Origin: Halobacteriales archaeon SW_10_68_16 | GTDB taxonomy: Archaea > Halobacteriota > Halobacteria > Halobacteriales > Haloarculaceae | Assembly (NCBI GenBank): GCA_003023485.1 | Contig: PXSG01000067.1 | Coordinates: 1 to 8,786 of the forward strand | DNA: 8,786 nucleotides | Direction of reading: 5' to 3' | Shown: piece after piece, positions 1 through 5,963 of the stretch | Position numbering within the stretch: the first letter of the stretch is position 1 | Layout of the letters: every line of letters begins with the position of its first letter | Notes under the pieces: model-generated | Databases searched by the model: none | Seen by the model: only the letters and a program-made list of their open reading frames with translations | What the model was told of the DNA's origin: nothing | Position numbers and translations under genes: made by a program

Positions 1-200
1 TACCGGTTGTTCGAGAGAGCACTGCCGGGCAGCCACGCCACACGGGGTAACGGCTGAACGCATCTAAGCCGGAAACCCACCTGGAAAAGAGGCACCGCTG
101 AGGTCCCTCCTACAAGAGGAGGTCGATAGGCTCGGGGGGTACGCACCGAGGGGACGAGGGGTTCAGCCCGCGAGCACTAACGGACCGAGCCACCACTCAT
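1..200 (+). rRNA. 23S ribosomal RNA, 3' end (partial)
   Basis: This is the 3'-terminal part of the large-subunit rRNA; its 5' part lies upstream of the window. The segment GGCTGAACGCATCTAAGCC at 52-70 matches the universally conserved domain VI stretch (GCTGAAAGCATCTAAGC in E. coli). The preceding TGCCGGGCAGC and the following region carry the expected order of helices near the 3' end. The sarcin-ricin loop must lie just before base 1. The 3' end is placed near 200, after GCACTAACGGACCGAGCCA and before a 7-bp hairpin in the spacer. That end is good only to about 10 bases, because the pairing partner at the 5' end of 23S is not in view. Confidence 0.93.
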
Positions 201-205
201 CACTG

Positions 206-224
206 GGACTCGCTGAACGAGTCC
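206..224 (+). other. Hairpin in the 23S-5S spacer
   Basis: A perfect 7-bp stem (GGACTCG at 206-212 with CGAGTCC at 218-224) closes a 5-base loop just after the inferred 23S 3' end. It may belong to the precursor trailer or to the 3' half of the 23S processing stem. In haloarchaea that stem carries a bulge-helix-bulge cut by the splicing endonuclease. The partner strand lies outside the window, so the role is inferred only from position. Confidence 0.45.
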
Positions 225-256
225 AGGCGCAATCTGGATCGCACGTATACGCGGTA

Positions 257-296
257 CCGACGCAGGCATACTGTGGTTCGACTCCACAGGTCGGCC
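257..296 (+). promoter_or_regulatory. tRNA-like processing element immediately upstream of 5S rRNA
   Basis: The bases just before 5S can fold like the acceptor/T-arm half of a tRNA. A T-arm-like hairpin has stem CTGTGG (271-276) with CCACAG (284-289) and a 7-base loop TTCGACT that fits the tRNA T-loop consensus. An acceptor-like stem pairs CCGAC (257-261) with GTCGG (290-294). Two bases (CC) separate this stem from the 5S 5' end at about 297, where tRNase Z would cut after a discriminator. In Haloferax volcanii, tRNase Z has been shown to mature the 5S 5' end using such an upstream element. The folding here is hand-drawn and the use of this copy is inferred. Confidence 0.65.
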
Positions 297-418
297 TTAA
301 GGCGGCCACAGCGGCGGGGCAACACCCGTACCCATCCCGAACACGGCAGTTAAGCCCGCCTGCGTTCCGGCCAGTACTGGAGTGGGAGACCCTCTGGGAA
401 CCCCGGTTCGCCGCCTCC
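297..418 (+). rRNA. 5S ribosomal RNA
   Basis: Complete 5S rRNA of about 122 bases, the usual haloarchaeal length. The terminal helix is visible: GGCGGC at 301-306 pairs with GCCGCC at 410-415. The conserved loop B/C core CCCGTACCCATCCCGAACAC and the loop E/helix IV region CCAGTACTGGAGTG are present and match haloarchaeal 5S from memory. Starting at TTAAGGCGGCC agrees with known haloarchaeal 5' ends and with the tRNase Z-like element upstream. The exact 3' end is uncertain by about 3 bases. It follows 23S by about 97 bases and precedes tRNA-Cys by 86 bases, the standard haloarchaeal operon order. Confidence 0.96.
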
Positions 419-472
419 ATTCATTCCAGACATTACGCGAGGAGTGGCGACGCTCGGAGCGGTACCGACACG

Positions 473-480
473 GTTTTACT
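473..480 (+). promoter_or_regulatory. Possible internal promoter (TATA-like box) for tRNA-Cys
   Basis: GTTTTACT is the only AT-rich octamer between 5S and the tRNA. Its centre lies about 28 bases before the mature tRNA 5' end at 505, the archaeal TATA-to-start distance. The tRNA could therefore be transcribed separately as well as in the rRNA precursor. Evidence is spacing and composition only. Confidence 0.35.
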
Positions 481-504
481 CCGACCGCGGTTACACTCGA
501 ATGC

Positions 505-580
505 GCCAAGGTGGCAGAGTCCGGCCTAACGCAGCGGCCTGCAGAGCCGCCCATCGCCGGTTCAAATCCGGCCCTTGGCT
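505..580 (+). tRNA. tRNA-Cys (anticodon GCA)
   Basis: The cloverleaf folds by hand. The 7-bp acceptor stem is GCCAAGG (505-511) with CCTTGGC (573-579), and the discriminator is T580; U73 is the cysteine identity base. The anticodon stem is GCGGC (534-538) with GCCGC (546-550), with loop CTGCAGA and anticodon GCA at 541-543. The T arm is GCCGG (556-560) with CCGGC (568-572), loop TTCAAAT. The D stem has only two Watson-Crick pairs (514-532, 515-531), followed by A-C and G-A oppositions. CCA is not encoded and there is no intron. tRNA-Cys after 5S is the usual haloarchaeal rRNA operon order. It is either processed from the rRNA precursor or made from the AT-rich box at 473-480. Confidence 0.97.
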
Positions 581-583
581 TGC

Positions 584-603
584 GACGCCCGAGAGCTGGC
601 GTC
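584..603 (+). terminator. Hairpin after tRNA-Cys, possible 3' end signal of the rRNA operon
   Basis: A perfect 6-bp stem (GACGCC 584-589 with GGCGTC 598-603) with an 8-base loop sits just after the tRNA. No T-run follows; the next bases are A-rich (GTAAAACAAAC). Archaeal terminators are usually T-rich, so this may only be a trailer structure. Confidence 0.25.
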
Positions 604-616
604 TGCGTCAGCTACC

Positions 617-627
617 GTAAAACAAAC
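617..627 (+). promoter_or_regulatory. Possible TATA-like box for the ORF at 646
   Basis: GTAAAACAAAC is the AT-richest stretch between the tRNA and GTG 646. Its centre is about 24 bases upstream, fitting a leaderless start. Support is composition and spacing only, and the ORF it would serve is itself doubtful. Confidence 0.3.
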
Positions 628-645
628 GAACCAGAGATAGTTCGC

Positions 646-870
646 GTGTCAGGACGACCGCGCACGAGACGGACCCGACGTGCAGTCCTGTCCGGACTCC
701 TGCTGGTGGTCGCGACCGCGGCCGGCAGCACCGCCGCAGGTGCGACTGCGGTCGGCCCTGGTGGTGTCGCCCCGCTCGTGACGATCGACAACGCCACCGC
801 CGACGCCGACGGCCAGTCGGGTCGGGAATCGCGCAATTTACAACGGCGAGGGGCGTCGGACCGGACATGA
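646..870 (+). CDS. Short ORF with Tat-like signal sequence, possibly a relic
   Basis: A 74-residue reading frame from GTG 646. The first ~12 residues are Arg-rich, and residues 9-18 (RTRRAVLSGL) resemble a twin-arginine signal motif followed by a hydrophobic Leu/Val/Ala stretch to about residue 35. The remaining ~40 residues are Ala/Gly/Asp-rich and then polar, with no domain I recognise and no lipobox Cys. The stop TGA overlaps the next gene's ATG in ATGA, suggesting coupling. However, the last third also contains the AT-rich box at 833-842 that looks like the next gene's own promoter, and codon use there becomes less GC-rich. It could be a real small secreted protein, the 5' stump of a lost exported protein, or chance. 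The function is unknown. Confidence 0.33.
   Translation: MSGRPRTRRTRRAVLSGLLLVVATAAGSTAAGATAVGPGGVAPLVTIDNATADADGQSGRESRNLQRRGASDRT
833..842 (+). promoter_or_regulatory. TATA-like box for the small membrane protein gene at 867
   Basis: GCAATTTACA is the only AT-rich block in the neighbourhood. Its centre is about 28 bases upstream of ATG 867, so transcription would start at or next to the start codon (leaderless), as is common in haloarchaea. Confidence 0.5.
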
Positions 871-1070
871 AGACCATCGGCGTCACGGACAAACTGGAGG
901 TGCTCGGGGTGCTCGTCGGCGCGTTTCTCGTGGTGACCGCGCTCGGGACACTGCTCGGGACGCCCTGGGCGTACAGCGACAGCACGCTCGCGTCGGTCAT
1001 CCAGCTGGTCGGCGTCGTGGCGATGATCGCGATCGGTGTCGGCCTGGCCTGGCTGGTCTACGAGCCCTAG
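867..1070 (+). CDS. Small two-helix membrane protein, conserved hypothetical
   Basis: A 67-residue protein with two predicted membrane segments at about residues 12-32 and 42-64. They are joined by a short polar loop (TPWAYSDS, 32-39), with a brief N-terminal tail carrying both charges and a C-terminal YEP tail. Almost every codon ends in G or C, as in the surrounding real genes. ATG 867 is supported by an AT-rich box about 28 bases upstream and leaves no room for a leader. Such tiny membrane proteins are frequent in haloarchaea, and I recognise no named family or enzymatic motif. It is convergent with the next gene, 49 bases away. A role as a membrane subunit or accessory peptide is possible but unsupported. 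Confidence 0.75.
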   Translation: MKTIGVTDKLEVLGVLVGAFLVVTALGTLLGTPWAYSDSTLASVIQLVGVVAMIAIGVGLAWLVYEP

Positions 1071-1086
1071 CGATTCTCGACAGTGG

Positions 1087-1113
1087 CCGGGCAACGGAAT
1101 AGAGTGTTCCCGG
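1087..1113. terminator. Weak hairpin between convergent genes
   Basis: CCGGG (1087-1091) pairs with CCCGG (1109-1113). Inside it, past a bulged C, AAC pairs with GTT. It lies in the 49-base spacer between the convergent stop codons at 1070 and 1120. There is no T-run, so this is only a candidate bidirectional 3' end structure. Confidence 0.2.
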
Positions 1114-1119
1114 TGACGA

Positions 1120-1956
1120 TCAGCCCTTGACGGGGAGGTAAGCGGTCGCGACGAGGATGACGCCAGCGGCGAAGCTGAGGATGATGACGCCCCAGACGCC
1201 GTTCTGGCGCTCGTGCCAGTACTCGATGGCGCCCAGTTCGCCGACGTAGGCGCCGTAGTGCTGGTCAGTCCGGAGGATCTTGACGCGGTTCTCGCCCGGG
1301 AAGTGCGCGAAGTACTCGACGCCGTTGAGCGTCGTGTTCGCGCCCGCATCGACCGAGACGGTCTCGTTGCCGGGTGCCTCCCAGGAGAGGCCCACGCCGC
1401 TCGCTGAGACGCTGTCGACGCGGGCCGTGATCTCCTCGGCCTCGTACTCGAAGTCGTCGCCGGTGGCGAACTCGATCCGGTCGGGCTCGGGGAGATACTC
1501 CGAGAGGGGCTGGATCGACTGGTCGTCGCTGTCGACGACGAACTCCTCGCCGTCGCGGGTGACGGTCTCGTCCTCGACGTCCGGGTCGTCGGCGAGGATG
1601 GCAGAGACGTTCTGCGCTTCGACGAGCGTGAACGTCCCGTTGCCGGCCACGACGCGGTACTCGTCGCCCTCGTAGGTGACCGTCGAGCCGTTCTCGAGCG
1701 TGGCGGTCCCGCGTTTGGACTCGTTGAACCAGACGAGCTCGACCGTGCCGTCGTACCGGGCCACGTCGCCCTCCTCGGTGTCGATGCTGTCGACCGTGTA
1801 GGTGCGGTCGCCGACTGTCAGTTCGTCGCCTTGCGCGTACGTCGGCCCGTCGAGGCCGACCGTCGGCTCGCTCATGCCCACCTGCATGAAGCCGTACGCC
1901 CCGGCGCCGACGAGGATGAAGAGCACGAAATAGACCGCCGCGGCTCGCCGTTGCAT
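1120..1956 (-). CDS. Membrane-anchored surface protein, conserved hypothetical, with six N-glycosylation sequons
   Basis: A 278-residue protein with one hydrophobic segment at each end (about 6-26 and 252-274) and a long acidic region between. This suggests an outside-facing domain tethered by both termini. The central part contains six N-X-S/T sequons (NES, NGS, NGT, NVS, NET, NTT). It also has recurring beta-like units in which a T/V-rich strand is followed by a G-x-x-Y/F-x-V turn, for example GDRTYTV, GDEYRVV, GEEFVV and GVEYFAHF. Haloarchaeal surface proteins are commonly N-glycosylated at such sites. No catalytic motif is visible. ATG 1956 is chosen because an AT-rich box lies 28 bases upstream. 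Haloarchaea have a similar class of uncharacterised membrane proteins; I cannot assign a function. Confidence 0.85.
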   Translation of the reverse strand: MQRRAAAVYFVLFILVGAGAYGFMQVGMSEPTVGLDGPTYAQGDELTVGDRTYTVDSIDTEEGDVARYDGTVELVWFNESKRGTATLENGSTVTYEGDEYRVVAGNGTFTLVEAQNVSAILADDPDVEDETVTRDGEEFVVDSDDQSIQPLSEYLPEPDRIEFATGDDFEYEAEEITARVDSVSASGVGLSWEAPGNETVSVDAGANTTLNGVEYFAHFPGENRVKILRTDQHYGAYVGELGAIEYWHERQNGVWGVIILSFAAGVILVATAYLPVKG

Positions 1957-1979
1957 GTCCCGAGGCTCCGTCTGCCCGG

Positions 1980-1988
1980 CCTATAACC
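1980..1988 (-). promoter_or_regulatory. TATA-like box for the surface protein gene
   Basis: Read on the minus strand the sequence is GGTTATAGG, centred about 28 bases before the ATG at 1956. This fits a leaderless haloarchaeal promoter. A second AT-rich patch (TTACTTTTCG at 1990-1999) lies further upstream and might serve as a BRE/activator region, or might have served the divergent kinase pseudogene. Confidence 0.5.
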
Positions 1989-2075
1989 GTTACTTTTCGT
2001 CTCCCCGGCCCACCCACGGCGGCCGCCCCATCGGTGTTTCCACACATTCACGTGGTTGTCCGAGCAACGTTGGGT

Positions 2076-3250
2076 ATGTTCCCGTCGGCGGGCCGCGAAC
2101 AGCAGGTCAAGTACGGCGGGCTGGCCGTCGCCGGCGTCGGCTTCCTCCTCAGCCGTGCAACCCTGCTGGTCGTCGCCGACCCCGGCGGCTCGCTGGTCAC
2201 GTTTCTGACGACCGGGTTCGTCCCGCTGACGCTCGGGCTCGCACTCACGGCCTTCGGCGTCAGCCTCGCCGTCTCCACCTTCGAGCCGTGGTACGTCAAC
2301 GTGGTCGCGCTGTGGACGCTGATCGGGACCGCGGGGATGGGCCTCGTGACCGCCCTCTCGCTGGTGAACCCGATGCTCGCCGCGGACGCCATGTTCGCGA
2401 CGGGCCGGTCGAGTCCGCTGGTCGCGAACACGCTCATCGGCGGGGCTGTCGGGGGCACTCCTCCGCGACGAGGTGCTCAACGCCGTCACCGCCATCCGCG
2501 CCCGCGCGGAGGTGCTCCGCGACGTGGGCACCGACGACGAGAGTCTCGCCACCATCGACCGCGCCACCGGGCGCATCCGCGACGCCGTCGAGGATGTCGA
2601 CTTTCTCGTCCAGTCCTAGGACGGCACCCGGCAGGAACCGACCGCGCTCGTCCCCGCCGTCCGCGAGACCCTCGCCGAGGCGAGCGATCAGTATCCGGAC
2701 GCGACCGTGACCGTCACCGACGACGGCGACCCGCTCTCGGAGAAGCAAGTGGCGGTCCTGACCGCCGGCACCATCTCGGAGTACGACGACCCGGCGATCA
2801 GTTTCGGCTACCCCATCGTCTCCTTCCTCGTCGACCAGTACGGCGGCGAGGTGACCGCCCACCGGACCGACGGCGAGACGCGCGTGACCGTCAGCCTGCC
2901 GCGTGTCCGCGAGGCGGGGACGCCGAGCCAGCGCCACGGCCTCGAACCCGCCGCCATCCGGGACGTGACCGTCGCGGCACTGCTGGCTGGCGCTGCGATG
3001 GGGGCCATCCTGCAGGCCTTCGCGAACACCATCCCCGTCATCGGGTCGCTGTACGGCGTCGGGAGCGTCGCTGTCGGGTGGGTCACGCACCTGTTCCACA
3101 GCCTCGTCTTCGGCGTCCTCTTCGCCGCGGCGCTCCGCCGGCCCGCCCTCAGGGAACGGGTGGACTCGCTCGGGACGACCGTCGGAGCGGCGGTCGTGTT
3201 CGGCCTCGCCCTGGCCGTCGTGGCTGCCGGTTTCGTGATGCCGCTGTGGC
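2076..3250 (+). pseudogene. Decayed multi-pass membrane sensor histidine kinase
   Basis: Three parts of one gene are recognisable but no longer in one frame. From ATG 2076 (or 2034) to about 2454, frame A encodes a membrane sensor domain with about four helices. From about 2455 onward a second frame encodes a HisKA-like helix pair (LLRDEVLNAVTAIRARAEVL), an ATPase G1-like box DDGDPLSE, and EYDDPAISFGYPIVSFLV followed by DQYGGEV. A C-terminal domain with about three helices ends at FVMPLWL. Lesions seen or inferred: a frame change with loss of the usual helical linker near 2454; Asp where the phospho-accepting His is expected; an in-frame TAG at 2617-2619; no N-box between YPDA and the G1 box; and an abrupt end at the neighbour's stop codon. 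The EYDDP...FG region resembles a known haloarchaeal kinase subfamily, from memory. Loss of function is almost certain. Confidence 0.85.
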
Positions 3251-4402
3251 TCACCGCGGATCGGCGCCGAACCCGACCGTCTCGGCCTCGACGGCTGCCC
3301 GTTCGGCGGCGGCGTCGATGTCGAACTCCCTGACCAGTTCGCCGTCACGGACCAGCGGCCGGAGGAGCGCTTCGCCGTCTCCTGGTCCCTCGCGGTCGGC
3401 CAGGCCGACGTGGTGGGCGCCGTCGGGCGTCCGGTAGACCGCCTTCCTGCCGTCGAGTTTGCCCCGCTTGGCCGCGGGCTCCCCCTCGACCTCGACGATA
3501 TCGAGCGCGAAGTCGACGGGATCAGCGTTGCTGACGTACCCCCCGACGCCGAAGCCGTCGGCGACGTCGCGCAGTTCCCTGATCTCGTCGGGCCCGATGC
3601 CGCCGCTGGCGAAGATACCGACATCCCCGTGGCCCCGGGCGTCGAGTTTCCACCGGATTTCCCGGAGGATGTCCCGGAAATCGCCCCGCCGGGAAGAGGT
3701 GGTGTCGATGCGGACGCTGTCCGCGCCGATGGCCTCGACGGCCCGCAGTGTCTCCTCGACCTCGTCGTCGTAGGTGTCACAGAGGGCCACCCGGGGGACG
3801 TCCGCGGCGACGGCCTCGTCGAAGGCCCGCCAGGCCGCCTCCTGGTTGCCCCGGCCGAAACAGACCACCAGCGCGTGGGGCATCGTCCCGCCGGCCTCGC
3901 GGCCGATGACCTCGCCGGCGGCGACGTTCGAGAAACCGTCCAGCCCCGCCACCAGCGCCGACCGCTCGACCATCGCCGCGATGGACGGGTGGACGTGCCG
4001 CGTGCCGAAACTCAACACCAGCGAGTCCGGCCCCGCACGGCGCGTCTCCAGCGCTCGCGTGGCAATGCCGGTGGCGTGGGAGAGAAAGCCCAGCAGCGCG
4101 GTCTCCAGCCGGCAAAAGTCCCGGTAGCATCCCTCGATGCGCATCACCGGCCCGCCGTCGAACAGTCGCCCCTCCTCGATGGCGTCGGCGTCGACGTCGT
4201 AGCCCGCGAGCAGGTGTGTGGCGTCCTTCAGGCCGGCGAGGAGGTGCCACTCGCCGGTGGGGAACTGGTCGGCCGTGACCTCGGCGACGACGTGAGGATT
4301 CTTGCCCGCGAACTCGAGCGTCTCGACCGTCCGGTCGAAGTAGGCGTCCGTCGCGTCGCCCGCGGCGATGACCTCCGGGCCAACGATGTCGAACTCTGCC
4401 AT
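3251..4402 (-). CDS. pncB: Nicotinate phosphoribosyltransferase (NAD salvage)
   Basis: Cytosolic enzyme (EC 6.3.4.21) joining nicotinate and PRPP to give nicotinate mononucleotide, with ATP hydrolysis. The 383-residue protein matches the archaeal NAPRTase type, as in Thermoplasma. N-terminal AGDATDAYFDRT (14-25) corresponds to the family's G-x-x-T-D-x-Y-F segment. DGGPVMRIEGCYRDFCRLE and the helix LLGFLSHATGIAT follow. FGTRHVHP, GTMPHALV, DTYDDEVEE, FASGGI (phosphate-binding) and FGVGGYVSNADP appear in order, then the basic strand AKRGKLDGRK. Length is normal. ATG 4402 has an AT-rich box 26 bases upstream. Its stop codon overlaps the broken end of the convergent kinase pseudogene, so the last few residues (GADPR) may have been altered. 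Nicotinamidase at 6017 supplies its substrate. The archaeal quinolinate phosphoribosyltransferase family is related, but these motifs favour NAPRTase. Confidence 0.93.
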   Translation of the reverse strand: MAEFDIVGPEVIAAGDATDAYFDRTVETLEFAGKNPHVVAEVTADQFPTGEWHLLAGLKDATHLLAGYDVDADAIEEGRLFDGGPVMRIEGCYRDFCRLETALLGFLSHATGIATRALETRRAGPDSLVLSFGTRHVHPSIAAMVERSALVAGLDGFSNVAAGEVIGREAGGTMPHALVVCFGRGNQEAAWRAFDEAVAADVPRVALCDTYDDEVEETLRAVEAIGADSVRIDTTSSRRGDFRDILREIRWKLDARGHGDVGIFASGGIGPDEIRELRDVADGFGVGGYVSNADPVDFALDIVEVEGEPAAKRGKLDGRKAVYRTPDGAHHVGLADREGPGDGEALLRPLVRDGELVREFDIDAAAERAAVEAETVGFGADPR

Positions 4403-4423
4403 ATCCGGCCCTCGGTCACCGCG

Positions 4424-4432
4424 ATTGAAAAC
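4424..4432 (-). promoter_or_regulatory. TATA-like box for the nicotinate phosphoribosyltransferase gene
   Basis: Minus-strand GTTTTCAAT is centred 26 bases upstream of ATG 4402, in the 106-base gap after the lipoprotein gene. Transcription would start at the ATG or within a base or two, so this gene probably has its own promoter rather than depending on the lipoprotein transcript. Confidence 0.55.
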
Positions 4433-4508
4433 ATTTCTCTTTCAGACGTCGCCTGTGGAGACGATTCATCTCCAACCTCCCGGAGTCGATGTCCACTCCC
4501 CGGCAGTA

Positions 4509-5942
4509 TCAGCGCGCGTAGATTGCCGGGAGTTCCCGGGCCGTGGGTGCGTTGACGACGCGGACGCGGTTCCCCTCCCGGGTGACGCGGAAGGCGTCGT
4601 CGTAGGGGCTGGCCGCTGGCACGACGGCCACGCCGCCGTCGCAAAACTGGGCGCCCTCGGATTCGAGCAGGGCGCGGTAGGTTTCGGCGAACTGGCGGGC
4701 CTGTGCCTCGGACTCCCAGGCGGTCTCCCAGACGTACCCGAAGCGGTCGCCGTTCCGGTAGGGGACGAGCGCGTCGCCGGTCCACCCGACTGCGGCCGGG
4801 TGGGCGTACCCGTACCGCTCGACGTCGGCCGCACGGATGCCGTTCTGGAAGAACATCGCGTGGATGGACGCCGGACCCACGGTGTCCGCGACTGGGTCGT
4901 GGTCGAACCGCTGCCACTCCCCGGACGAGCGGTCCCTGACGGACACGTCGACTGGCTTCTCGCCCGGATACTGCGAGGGGTCGAGCACCTGCTTCATGCT
5001 GGCTGGGTACTCGCGGTGGAGGCCGTCGACGGCAGGCCACCCGCCGCGGCGCTCGATGGTCGCGACGAAGTCCGGCCCCTGGAGGTAGGGCGTGAGGACG
5101 ACCAGGAGGACGCCACGGTTGACGTCGCCAGCGCGGCCCGCGCCGCCAGCGGGCGAGTCGATACAGTCCCACTCGCTCCCACAGCGCTGCTGGTAGCGGT
5201 CTTCGAGGAGGTTCGCCTCCCCCTCGATGACGCTGTTGCGCGCCAGCTGGCGGTCCTGGGTGTCGGGCACCTCGTCGAGGCCGAACTGCTGGTCCTGGAG
5301 GGCGTGGACCAGTTCGTGGACGAGCGTCCCGCGGTCGACCCGCGGGTCCGCGCGGTCGCTGACGATGACCACCTCGTTGCTCCCCGCGCGGTAGAAGCCC
5401 AGCACCGAGTTCCCGAGCGTGCTGTTGAACGCCTCCCGGACGGACGTGTCCTCGTCGACGAGAAAGAGTGCCTCCCATATCTGGTCGTTCCACCGGGCGT
5501 GGGTGTCGCTCCAGGTGCGACTCCGATTGCGCCGATACTGCGCCCGCGTGATGACGCGCATCTCGACTGACTCCTCGAATTCGAGGTTCCGCATGTGTTC
5601 GAGCCGCGCCATCTGCCGAGCGAGGATCGCCTCGCGCTCGCTCCCGTTGAGGCCGTCGGAGGCGTCGACCGGGAGTGGGTCGTCGTACCAGTACCCGCTC
5701 TCCCAGCCGAGTCTGTCCGACTCGGGGTCGGGACGCGCCTCTCCGGCGACCGGCGTCTCCGCGTCCCCGTCCGCGCTGTTCGCCGCTCCGTCCTCGGCGC
5801 CCGCAGCCCCATCGTCACCGTCGGGGGTCCCTGCTTCGCTCGCTCCGGCCTCCCCTGCCTCCCCGTCGGTCGGTGCAGCGATCGGGGCGGCACACCCGGC
5901 CACGAGGACACAGGCGACGACAGCCAGGACGCCCCAGCGCAT
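4509..5942 (-). CDS. Hvo_1808-type surface lipoprotein with HELVH zinc-protease motif
   Basis: A 477-residue exported lipoprotein. Residues 1-17 are a Sec-type lipoprotein signal (MRWGVLAVVACVLVAGC), with the acylated Cys at 17. Residues 18-75 are a low-complexity Ala/Gly/Asp/Glu spacer that would lift the domain off the membrane. The main domain follows: HELVH at 209-213 in TLVHELVHALQDQQF is a zinc-binding HExxH helix, and EGEA at 240-243 offers a Glu as third ligand, as in gluzincins. C254 and C260 could form a disulfide. The overall sequence resembles the haloarchaeal Hvo_1808 family surface proteins, from memory. Whether it is proteolytic, and on what, is unknown. ATG 5942 is chosen over upstream in-frame codons because it gives the signal peptide directly and has an AT-rich box 26 bases upstream. 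It lies between the two NAD-salvage genes, with no obvious link to them. Confidence 0.88.
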   Translation of the reverse strand: MRWGVLAVVACVLVAGCAAPIAAPTDGEAGEAGASEAGTPDGDDGAAGAEDGAANSADGDAETPVAGEARPDPESDRLGWESGYWYDDPLPVDASDGLNGSEREAILARQMARLEHMRNLEFEESVEMRVITRAQYRRNRSRTWSDTHARWNDQIWEALFLVDEDTSVREAFNSTLGNSVLGFYRAGSNEVVIVSDRADPRVDRGTLVHELVHALQDQQFGLDEVPDTQDRQLARNSVIEGEANLLEDRYQQRCGSEWDCIDSPAGGAGRAGDVNRGVLLVVLTPYLQGPDFVATIERRGGWPAVDGLHREYPASMKQVLDPSQYPGEKPVDVSVRDRSSGEWQRFDHDPVADTVGPASIHAMFFQNGIRAADVERYGYAHPAAVGWTGDALVPYRNGDRFGYVWETAWESEAQARQFAETYRALLESEGAQFCDGGVAVVPAASPYDDAFRVTREGNRVRVVNAPTARELPAIYAR

Positions 5943-5963
5943 ACCCCTACCTGTGACTCCCCG

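Noticed and set aside
612..1349. Long minus-strand frames across the post-rRNA region
   Set aside because: They overlay the membrane-protein genes, encode Arg/Ser/Thr-rich low-complexity sequence and have no promoter or motif; they are antisense shadows of GC-rich coding DNA.
2034..2075. Earlier in-frame ATG for the kinase pseudogene
   Set aside because: The extra 14 codons (MFPHIHVVV...) lie in the divergent promoter gap; ATG 2076 gives a short polar N-terminus before the first helix, though in a pseudogene the point is minor.
2434..3780. 448-codon minus-strand frame opposite the kinase pseudogene
   Set aside because: It crosses from antisense of the pseudogene into another frame of the phosphoribosyltransferase gene and has no recognisable domain; frame persistence is explained by high GC.
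3410..4555. 381-codon plus-strand frame opposite the phosphoribosyltransferase
   Set aside because: It is the antisense of a gene with clear family motifs, and its own product is a low-complexity Val/Asp/Pro/Arg mixture.
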